64,000 nt of DNA from Sitta carolinensis (lineage: Eukaryota; Chordata; Aves; Passeriformes; Sittidae): assembly GCA_032173965.1 (NCBI GenBank), contig JAVUNC010000004.1:58155501-58219500 (forward strand), written 5' to 3'. Shown here piece after piece: positions 42,297 through 52,030 of this stretch; the stretch's first letter is position 1, and each line of letters starts with the position of its first letter. The position numbers were made by a program, and so were the translations under genes. Below the pieces are notes generated by a model. The model saw only the letters and a program-made list of their open reading frames with translations, made no database searches and was not told the origin of the DNA.

Positions 42297-42360
42297 CCTG
42301 AAGCCGTTGCATGACATTGGCAATGTCTCTAGATCTTGCCACTAGTCGGGATGAAGCCAT
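42297..42360 (-). CDS. SYNE1: SYNE1 (nesprin-1) first coding exon, N-terminus
   Basis: This is the coding part of a 271-nt exon (42297-42567). It starts with ATG at 42360-42358 in a strong Kozak context (A at -3, G at +4). An in-frame TAG 30 nt upstream (42390-42388) fixes this as the first possible start. It encodes 21 residues beginning MASSRL and ending DIANVMQRLQ, plus one extra base, then the donor GTAAGT. Mammalian nesprin-1 begins with a similar short variable stretch followed by the same RDIANVMQRLQ sequence. Joining to the exon at 1383-1444 keeps frame and gives DEQE next, as in nesprin-1. This short leader precedes the paired CH domains that bind F-actin. The shorter nesprin-1 isoforms that lack CH domains start from internal promoters far outside this window. 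Confidence 0.95.
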
Positions 42361-42567
42361 GATCTCTTTGCAGCCAGTCCACTTCCCCTAACAGAATTCT
42401 CCCTCCAAGCTGTGGAGCCCAGTGACAAGAGACGAGGCTCTTGGACAGCTCCCTTTTAGCGTTCAACCCTCAGCCGTGGCAGAGCATCCCTGGGGCTCTC
42501 AGACACCTCCAGTCCAACGCTGGCCCCCATAGGGCCGGGGCAAAGCAATGGTAAACAGCCTCAACAC
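42361..42567 (-). other. SYNE1: SYNE1 5' UTR portion of exon 2, with two upstream ORFs
   Basis: On the minus strand a good acceptor (ACTTTCTTTCTCAG, AG at 42569-42568) opens an exon whose first 207 nt are non-coding. It contains two upstream ATGs. One at 42530 gives a 24-codon ORF ending TAA at 42456; the other at 42487 gives a 5-codon ORF ending TGA at 42470. Both end before the main ATG and neither is in frame with it. The segment is clearly GC-richer than the flanking introns. The presence of an acceptor means a further upstream exon exists, most simply in the CpG island near 51.3 kb. An additional transcription start inside or near this exon cannot be excluded. Confidence 0.85.
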
Positions 42568-45500
42568 CTGAGAAAGAAAGTACCAAAGTTTAGAGGAAAC
42601 TTTTACCAGCTCTGAAGAACTAAGGAGTCTGAGTCTTAATAGCTATTTTAACAGGTAAAGGGTTTATGTTTTGCCTATATTGTACACCTCAGCCAGAAAC
42701 ATAATTAATGCTGAAAGCTTGCTTGGCAATCATCAAGCAGAATGAAGCTGCAAAGACAAATCATTAAACACAACTGGCAACGCACCAGATATCAATGCTT
42801 TCCCGATGGATGCTTGTGGATGTTGTTTTAGAAATAATAATAATGTTATATTTATTAAAAGTAATACTGTGATACTTTTTAATATAGAGATTATTAAGCT
42901 TAAAAGAAAAACAAAACCACTTGTAAAAATCCAAAAACTGTATAACTCTCATTCTATTTCACCACAGTAGGAAGGAGAATGTAACAGAAACTCACTGGTC
43001 AGGAAAACTCCTAACTCCACTTAACAATATGATCTATTCTGAAATATTGAGATTAATATACTTCATTATTAAATAAAGTTGTATTTATGTTCTTTTTCTA
43101 GTGTATAACGATGCTATATTTTGTGTCATTTAACATCAAAAGCTATGAACTAGAACTGCTACATGAACACTGCTACACTTCTGCATCTATACCAAAAGTC
43201 TGTGTGACTATAAATCTGGTCTAAAAATAATCTAATTAGATTCTTCAGATAATGCTATCAATAACATCTATTCTTCTGAGGAACAAGTACGTTTTGTGTA
43301 CGCATGCAGTGATTTCCCTGATAAGAAATAACTGAGTGCATATACACCAAGAATAATTGGATTCATACCATACACTCTGGGTGCACCCCAAATTAAAGAA
43401 GATATACAGCTGATCAATATCACAAATGGGAGTGTGTTTACTGTTGTACACTTTCCTCTTCTCCTGACCCCAAGGTCTGTCAGAGAACAGAGTTCTCCAT
43501 TACCAGGCAGACAAGCCTTTAGGCTGCACAGCTTCAGGCACAATGAACTGTCCCAAAGGAGCTGTGTCAACATGTAAGGGCAGCCAGAGGAAATGATACT
43601 TCAACATTTCCTTTCCTAACCCTTCAAACTATGCCTGACACAAGGTACATCCTGCTTTCCCTCTTACTGATGTTTTTTACTGTATGTTTATGTTGTATTT
43701 TGGATACCTAGAGGCTGCTCAGGTCAGCAGCTCCAAGCTGGCTTTAAATCAGTGGAGCTGAGGGAAACACACTTCTGATGGGCCACAGTGCAGAACAGAT
43801 TACAATGTCCACCCATGGCTTTGGGCAGTTCTCTTGCATGCCATGGCCATGGTGGTACTAATACCTACTCCACACACACTGCTGGTATTTTTACATGCCT
43901 ACACTTTACGTGACACCTGGATGCTCATATTCCCACTCCCTTTCCATGTGTGTCTGCTCTCTCCTTTAAGGGCCTCCTCCCCTCCAGAGCCCTTCCCACC
44001 TCCCAGGCTTTGCCCCACACACTTCTTGGGGTGCACAGGGACTTTGCCTATCAGTCACCACCTCCCAAGCATGGAGAGGCACCCTGGCAGGGACCTCATG
44101 CTCGTGTCAACCCAGCATGAGAAGGTGCCACCATCACACCTCTCAGCCACAACACTGGCTGGGGCTGATGGTCCCCTGGTGCTACTAAATCCCTGCAGAG
44201 AGCATCAGCAACAGCACACCAAATAGCACCTGACTGGGTGGATGGGGAGCAGGAGGAGGACTGCTGTTGCTTGTGCTCATATATGACAGCTTGGTGAACT
44301 TTTCTTCCTCTGCAATATTTAAATGAAACATCAGCTTTCCTAACCACATCCAGACCAGAAATATTTGTAAGACAGTGGGTTAAATGTAGTCTTGTTTCTG
44401 CAGCAGTGGCAGTGCTAACATTTTGAGCAGTACTGTAAGCTAGGTACAGCCACTTTTAGTAGCAAGCTGCTAGACTAATTTATGGGCAGGGATAAGGGGT
44501 ATTAAAAATGTTTCATCTGATTGGGTTTTTGGCTAACAGCAGTAACAATATCAGAACACCAGTTCACTCACACTGTCACAGAGCTGGCATAAATCAACTG
44601 TACGTGAGCAGATTTAGAGGAGCTGTGGAACATGCTGATCCAAGTCCAAGTTAAAAGAGTCTGGGAAAGTGTTATGAAGATGTATGTTCAATATACTCAT
44701 ACAGCAGGCTGAGTCACCGTGCAGCAATAAATGGCAGACTTGTAATTAATAATTTATTTAGCTGATATTAAATTATACGCTGCATAAGAAGAATGTGCAT
44801 GTCTAAATACTGCTCCTCATTCAAAAGCGCCTTTGCAAGCAGTGGGAATGAACTCGTTTAAAGGTGACACTAAGTTAGTACAGGTAGGAAGGAAAGATTC
44901 TCGTGTGCCCAGGCACTTCCACAGGCAGAAAACCACAGCTCAGAGCACAGCAAAACACCAGCAGAATAGATGAAACAAAGCTTCACGCACACTTCTCAGC
45001 TCTTTTCAGGCAACACCTAAAGTTTCACAGATTAAAAATTCCTATGTGGACAGTCAGGTATTCAATGTAATGTTGAATGGGAATTTTTCATGGCTTTTAC
45101 AAATACTTAAAGCCATCAACAAAATACTTTTTTTCCTGCTGAAAGATTACATTTTTCATATTTGTAGGCATTAGAATCTTAATTATTTGCATAGTTGCTG
45201 CACAAAATAATTTTTAATAAATGGAATTACTCTTGAATTTGTGTGTCAGACACAAAGATGTATCTACAGATGGATATGTTTTCAAAATACATGGTTTAAA
45301 AAAAAAGTGCATGGTATATATTTCCTAAGTCTTAGCCTGAAATAAGCCTGAAGCTAACCTGCATACAAGCTATTCCCTGTTTTAGCATTCAACAAGTAAT
45401 TATTCAATATTAGAAATTACTCTTTTTTTTTTGTCTGAACATAGACAGAATCAATACACAAGAGTGAAACAGGATTTGCATATGAACTAAGCAAATCTTT

Positions 45501-48500
45501 TATTACCTTTGCCACTTATCTCGATTTAATGAATAAAGTTACACTGATACCATTTTCTTATAGTAATATCCTGGTACTCTGGATTTAGATGAAAAGAGGA
45601 TACATGAACTTCTCTCATATAAGAGCCATTAGGCTTTATTAAATTACAGTTTATAATTCTCTGGATTATTTTGTTCCTCTCTTCAAATTCCAGGAATGTG
45701 AGACACCTGTTCTATGGAAGAGATAAGAAAAACACTGCATCTATTATGGGTTAACTTTTCTGGGTCCCCCGTTTAATCTTCTTTTTCTCAATTGTGCTCA
45801 GTAGCACTTGAATTAAAAAAAGATATTTTCCTTTTATTGGTAAAACTAGAATATCATTGGCAAGTTCAGATTGTAACTTATCTTTTAGTTCTTAAAGTTT
45901 ACCGAACATATTAAATGAGAGCAGACCTGCCTGTCAGCATTTTGGTTCCAGAAAAAGAGACATCCACTAGGCGCAGACAACATGTACAGTGTGCAACAAG
46001 GGCTGAAGATAAACCTGACCAAGAAGAGGTAAACAATTCTCTGACTTCATGTTGCCACAAACTGCAGATTCCAGATGACCCCACCAGGGGTTCCTTCCAA
46101 TCTTAACCATTCTGTGATTCTGTGATTCCCAGTACTCCCCGTTGATGCCACATATAGCAGCCAGGAGAAGCTACTGACATGACAATATGGTTGTACCTGA
46201 AAATACAGTTTTAGTCTCCTATAAACTCCCATTATAGCACCTGAATAGATAAAGAAACTCCAGATAAACAAGGATTAACACAAATAATAAAGATATTGAG
46301 AAGAGCAAGAAATAGACAGAGGCAAGCAGTGAAAGGACTGCTTTAATTCTGGGATGTTTCAAAAAGAGATATTTGAGAGGACAATAAACAGAGTAATAAA
46401 TTCAAGGAAGTCCTGCAGATAGAAGACGTTTACAAATCAAATGTTACACGGATATAAGGAATACAGTGGAGTAACTAAAATAACTATAGCACATGAACTG
46501 AATAGAATCTCAGGAACAACTGAAACAGGGTCAAGTGCTGGGCTGCCATTGTATATTAACAAAGAGGCAAACTTACCTGGTAAGCAAGAGTTGCACAGAA
46601 CTGATCGAGGGAAAAAAATCCCAGGAAAATAATTTCCAAGCACAGTTTACTGCTGTAGTGCTAGAAGTCCACTTTGATCCAAAAATTCTGTTTCTGAAAT
46701 ACAAGAGGTCTTGGAAACGCTGCCAGGTTGATAGACACTACTGGAACAGATGCAATTCTATGAGACAGCAGTGAGCCTCCTGCCAGTCAGAATAAATGAC
46801 TCACAGAAAGATAGGATCCAGAATTTTCTGGACATTATTACTGTGTTTTTAAACAGCAAATAGAAAACCAAGTGATTTAGGTTGGGTGTTAGTTGTTAGT
46901 GGGAAGAAAATGTTAATCAATAGAAAATAGCTCCAGCTAAGTAAGTGACTGACATTGTCCAAAATATTACAAGAATAATCCAAAGCAAGTAAGCAGGTCA
47001 GGGGATGATCTAAAAACACAGTGCTCAAAAAATAAATGAAAGGGAAATCAGCAGAGAAGACATGTAGACTGAAAAGGACAGTGCCTCCCCTGTGAAGCAG
47101 GCTGGCGTTTTCTTTAAATCCAAAGTCTAGTAGTTTTACATCTGTTCAGAACAGAATAAAACTGCTCCAGATGTAATTGGAAAAGCCATCACTCACAAAT
47201 AAGTGGGCAGAAACAGAGCATGAGAAGTGAAGAGCACTTGCATAGTGTGTGCTGAATACAGGGATGAAAGAGGGACATGCTGAAAGACCATATGAGAAAT
47301 AAAGACAGCAAGCAAATGGTTTTTAACCAGATAAATAAAAAGAAAATAGAAAGTAAGATCACGGGGAAATTAATTTGCCTCAATCAGTATTATACTGATT
47401 TTTCCATGGAAGTCATTTCTGATAGACAAAGCCATGACGAAAAATGGATGCAGCACCCTCTTAAATAAACTCAAAGTTAAAAGTGAAAAAACTCAATAAA
47501 ATTAATTCTGGGATATTGATAACTGGTAGATTGCGAATTGACAATCCATTTGTGACTTTATCTGAATAATTCTGTCAAGTTGCACTTGATCCTACTTGAT
47601 ATATAAAATTCAGAGCTAGGATGAAGAAGTGAGGTACAGTGATCCAACATGGTTCTTATATTGTCCTCAGAGAAAATGCAGCACCTCCCTACTGATCTTC
47701 CAAAATCCAGGCCAACAGAGGAGTCTCCCTTTGGTAATTTTTTTTGACAGTTGAACTGCAAGCCTGCAATTGTTCACTTAAACTCAAAGCAGCAGAAGCC
47801 ACTGGATCCTGGAACTTTCCCAAAGGCAATGGGACATAACTGTGCACCACATAGGATCATGGAAAATGCAATTTTGGCTCTGAAAGGTGTTTTCAATGGT
47901 TGAATACCAACACTGTCAGTCACTCTGTGCTTCCTTTCTCTACTGACAATTAATTGAAACAGAGCACTGAAACACAATGTCCTTTCTCACTGATCATCCA
48001 ACCTCACACAGACTTAGTGTGCAGTAACTACCTGGAGGAGTTTAAATTTGTTCTTCTTAGGGAGTGTGGGGCAGCAGAGAAAGAGATAAGATCCTTTCTG
48101 GAACTACTGATTATTTTGGTTCATCTAGGTATCCTTCAGCATATTTTGGAGTTGAACAAAAGTTTTTTATTCTGCAGAAGTTTGAAGGTCTTGCAACAGC
48201 AATTAATAATTTGAAAGTTCAACGTAATTTGCACATCTAAATTTGACATTTAAATCTGTGGCATATACAGCACACAATCTTCTATGTTTTACCTACCATT
48301 ATACTCCAGTATTTAAAAATTATTTGTAGGATTCTAGTCATGCACATACCTACACATGTATTTACGTTTCAGCGAGTGAGCGTTTTATTATCTACTTTTT
48401 ATTAGTTTTTTTGTATGATGGACAAAAATCCAGTGGTGTGATTCTTGTCTTGAAAGCTATAATTCCATTTGAACAAAAAACGCAAACTGTTCTAGGAGAA

Positions 48501-51290
48501 AATAAAAGGCAGAGACTTGGTCTTTTTAGGAAAATTGGCAGAACAGACATTTTTAGATACGTGCAAAGAAAAGTCATGCAGACTTACTGATACAACAAGT
48601 TAAAGACAGTGTAAACTACTGTTTAGTAATCCTGTTAATGAAATTGTGCAGGAATATATTACAGTTATATAGCTGTTGGTAATAGCAGGAGACTGGGATC
48701 AGTAGCTCATTACCTCCTACAAACACAGGATATAATCCATGCCTGAAAGAGCTTACTATCTACGCAGACAAAGACAGGGTGAGATTAAGATCAGAGGTCA
48801 CAATACACAAGCAAATAGGACAGAGTGAAATTCACATCTGAAGTGTAAGCCAGCTAATGGTAGGAGAATTGTTCTGATTTTTCTGGTTTAAAACTGGTGA
48901 CACCTAGGAATTCTGTGGCATAATATGACCTTTAGCACAAGACTACTGCAGAGGTACATCGGTTGGAGAAAAAAAAAAAATAAGAAGGACCACTAAAATA
49001 GAAAACACTGAAGCATCTCAGGAAAGGGTGGGTCAAACCGAGTTTGAGATAAGCAAGTAAGCGTCAGTTCTTTGGTATTCCTGCACATCTCCCAGGCAAG
49101 AAACTTTACTTAAATACAACCTATAAGCAAGTGGTAGACAACTGCCATATGAATGCAAAACCAGAAACTCCTGTTTTTTCCCTTTAAACTGTGCCTTTGG
49201 GTGAAACAAAGCCAAAATCCCATTTACTTCACTACCTGCTGTTACTTTTGTGACCTCTAAGCAGACACAAGAACTCTAAAGTTTTGTCACTATGGTAATG
49301 AGTAAGTATAAAAACAATCATTTATGTTTGATGTACGTACTTTCTCAGTAACTACTGCCACTAGATGGTAAGAAAAAACTGAGCCACAACTGACTTGCTT
49401 TAACATAGCATGACCAAAGCAGGCTAATGTGGCCTCTTGTCTGAAGGGTGAATGTACGTATATTCCCCTTGGGACCAAAGCTCTGTAGGCCCCCAGCAAT
49501 CACTCTCACTGTGCTAGGCTTGAAGGGTTCATGCCTCGTCCAGTGCCTCACTCAGGAAGATCCTCTTCATTGCCAGGAACTCTTACTCTCTCCCCAAATT
49601 TAAATACTAAGAGTGCTGCTCTTCTTTCCCTATGTGCCTCTGCTCTTCCTGATCCAGTATCAAAGTTAGTTTCTTTAAGCAGTGAGCTTGGTGACAGGCT
49701 GTGTAACTCTGCATGGCTCTAGTGAAGTTCTTAAGCTCTTAAGGTAAAAAAAAAAAACAAACAAACATCATTGAGGACACTCATATTTAATAAAGAGGAA
49801 GTAATGGTGCATGAAGGCATATAGTCATTACAAGATTCTAGTGTCTGTATTAATACAGCAGTCCAAATCACTACTAGAATGTATTACAATAGGTTAAAGT
49901 AAAAATAGAACAAAATTTTTCAAAATCTCAAATGCATTTGGATTCACCTGTAAAACAGGTAAGCAGTGGTATTTTATACTCAGTAACATGGAACTTCCAC
50001 TGATACATATTATTTCTGAAGGTAATATTAAACAAACAAACCAAAACAAACATTAGAACAGGAATTAAAGGAACAGGTGGGAAGTACAGGGATTATTCCT
50101 TCTACATTCGCATCTAACAGGGTTTGCAAAGATGAGAATTTAAACATTCCAACACACAGCATCATGCTCATTCTGGACATCTCCTTTCTCAGGGCAAAAC
50201 GTAGGGCTTTAAGGAATGTGCAAAACATTCCAAGTGACAATGCCTGACTCTCACTGGAAAAGAAGCAACTACAAAATTTTAGCACTGTACTTCAGAATCA
50301 GTTTTTTTCATGCTATTCAGCACTCAACAAACATTTAGTATAACAAACAAAAAAGCCTGTTTTCCAATTAAAATGGCATTGCACCCTGATTTTTTTCTAT
50401 CAAGTGGCAACATGTTAACATAGACCATCAGCATTTATAGCTTGGGACCTGTTTAATGTTGAAGTGCACACAAGAATTGCAAAAATAATTATCAGAGATC
50501 ACGGAGAGCAGACAGTCCATCACTAGTACTACTACAGGAAAGCGTGTGCCTGTTAGGAGTCGTTCAACAGGCTCCGCACTAGAAGAGTTCTGGCAGGCAG
50601 CCAGAAACACCACATACTATTTCCCTACAAGCCACATAGGTAGAGTTCCCTCACAGCCAGACGCACTGGAATTTCCCCCACCATCACACAGATTATTTAC
50701 ATAAGTATTTCCTCATCAAATTCCAGCACCTGGTCTTTCGTAGCAGGTTACTAATATTCCTTACAAGCACTTTTCCTCAGCATGAATATGGTTATCAAAA
50801 TCCTAGTAACAACCTCGTCGGTGACTATTTCAGCAGGTCTTACCTCCAGGGAGTTACCACACAAGCCAGGGAACATATGGGCTCTATGCATCTCTGTCGT
50901 GGTGCACTTGTCCTTTTCGCACCATCACTGCGTGCAAGCCAGGCTAAAACCGGCTTCCCGGGAGCGCCCATCAATAGTCACATTTCCTTTGGTTAACTAC
51001 GTTTGGCCTGCAGTGTGTGACTGAGCATAAAACTGGCTATCTCTGCACCACACACGAACGTGCACTTCAGGAGGAGAACCACCAACAGCCCTCCACCGGG
51101 TTTGTCCGCTCCGAAAGGGCAAAACCTCAAACCCGCCCCGGACCACGGCCAAACTCCGCAACCACGGCACCGAGTTTCGGATTCATCTCAAGAGAGTTCT
51201 GCGTAGCGAGGCAGGGAGCGGATGGTGGGCAGCCATCAGAGGCTGCCCCGTGGGACCCGCTTCTTCCCGGCCGCGCTCCGGCGGGCTCAC
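42568..51290 (-). other. SYNE1: SYNE1 first intron (about 8.7-8.8 kb, upstream end uncertain)
   Basis: The intron lies between the acceptor at 42569-42568 and a first exon inferred in the CpG island. The donor could be at 51290 (TCG followed by GTGAGC) or 51375 (GAG followed by GTAGGG). Content is largely unique AT-rich sequence with one short CR1 3' tail at 46.1 kb. A GC-richer, proline-rich-in-translation block lies at about 43.83-44.25 kb. A phrase near 48.72-48.80 kb resembles ancient amniote repeats. No additional UTR exon was identified. Confidence 0.6.
46062..46129 (+). mobile_element. CR1 3'-terminal fragment
   Basis: The sequence ...CCTTCCAATCTTAACCATTCTGTGATTCTGTGATTCCC is the extreme 3' end of a CR1 element: the last part of the 3' UTR plus two and a half copies of the terminal octamer. 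Sequence further left cannot be matched with confidence, so the insertion is either severely 5'-truncated or very diverged. Its orientation is antisense to SYNE1. Confidence 0.8.
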
Positions 51291-51493
51291 CGAAGCGGCG
51301 GCCCCCGCCAAACACCCCCAGCCCCGGGGAGCCCCCCGGCCCGGCCCGGCCCGGCCCCGCGCCGCCGCGCCCTACCTCCGCCCGCCGCACCGCTCTGCTC
51401 CGCGCCTCGGTGCGCCCGGCGCAGCTGCCTGGTTACCGAGCACAACACGCCGCGCCGCCCCGCCCCGCCGGCCCGCGGCGGGCAGGCAGGTGC

Positions 51494-51513
51494 GGGGGTG
51501 GGCAGAGGGCGGG
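51494..51513 (+). promoter_or_regulatory. Canonical G-quadruplex motif in promoter
   Basis: Four G-runs (G5, G3, G3, G3) are joined by loops T, CAGA and C, fitting the G3+N1-7 rule. The motif sits immediately downstream (in SYNE1 sense) of the 13-bp array and just upstream of the inferred first exon. It is on the strand that would be the SYNE1 template. Formation in vivo is inference. Confidence 0.6.
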
Positions 51514-51515
51514 AG

Positions 51516-51782
51516 CGCGGGATGCGTGTGCGGGGATGCGTGTGCGGGATGCGTGTGGGATGCGTGTGCGGGGATCTGCGGGATGCGTTTGCGGGATGCG
51601 TGTGCGGGATGCGTGTGCGGGGATGCGTGTGCGGGATGCGTGTGGGTGCGTGGGGATGCGTGTGCGGGATGCGTTTGCGGGGATGCGTGTGCGGGATGCG
51701 TGTGAGGGATGCGTGTGCCGGGTGCGTGTGAGGGATGCGTGTGCGGGATGCGTGTGAGGGATGCGTGTGCGGGATGCGGGTG
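51516..51782 (+). repeat. 13-bp minisatellite (GATGCGTGTGCGG)n in CpG island
   Basis: About 20 head-to-tail units of GATGCGTGTGCGG make up about 266 bp. Variants include an extra G (14 bp), T for G (GCGTTTG), A for C (GTGAGG), CCG for CGG, and shortened 8-11 bp units. Each full unit contains 11 bases of strictly alternating purine-pyrimidine. Because 13 is not a multiple of three and lengths vary, all frames stay open over long distances. This explains the apparent 150-246-codon ORFs here on both strands; their Cys/Arg/Met/Gly or His/Pro/Ser repeats are artefacts. The array lies within the predicted SYNE1 promoter. Confidence 0.95.
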
Positions 51783-52030
51783 CCGTACCCTTTCGGCGCC
51801 TCCCAGTGCGCGGCCGCCGCCGCCTGCGGGCTGCAGCCCGTGCCCCGGTGCCCGCTGTCCTTGCGCGCATCGGGGGGGCCGCCCCGCGCCCCGCCCCGCC
51901 GCGGCTGCAGCAGCAAAGCCGGGGCAGCTTGTCCGGGGGCGGCTGCGCTGACCGCTGTGCCGGCGGCTCGGAGGATGACACCGGCCTCAGCCCCGAGACT
52001 CGACACGAAGTGCGTTCTGGCGAGTAGCCG

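Larger units (their letters stand above)
51050..52030 (-). promoter_or_regulatory. SYNE1: CpG island; predicted SYNE1 promoter and non-coding first exon
   Basis: GC content and CpG density rise abruptly here against an AT-rich background. The block holds several CCGCCCC/GGGGCGG GC boxes (for example near 51456-51470 and 51888-51902), a GGCCC tandem (51338-51358) and no TATA box. Reading on the minus strand, two plausible splice donors leave it: TCG|GTGAGC after 51291 and GAG|GTAGGG after 51376. Both would splice to the acceptor of the 42.5 kb exon. It is the only CpG island in the window and lies 9 kb upstream of the nesprin-1 start codon, hence the assignment. A divergent plus-strand transcript is possible, but I see nothing that demonstrates it. 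The transcription start itself cannot be read from sequence alone. Confidence 0.75.
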
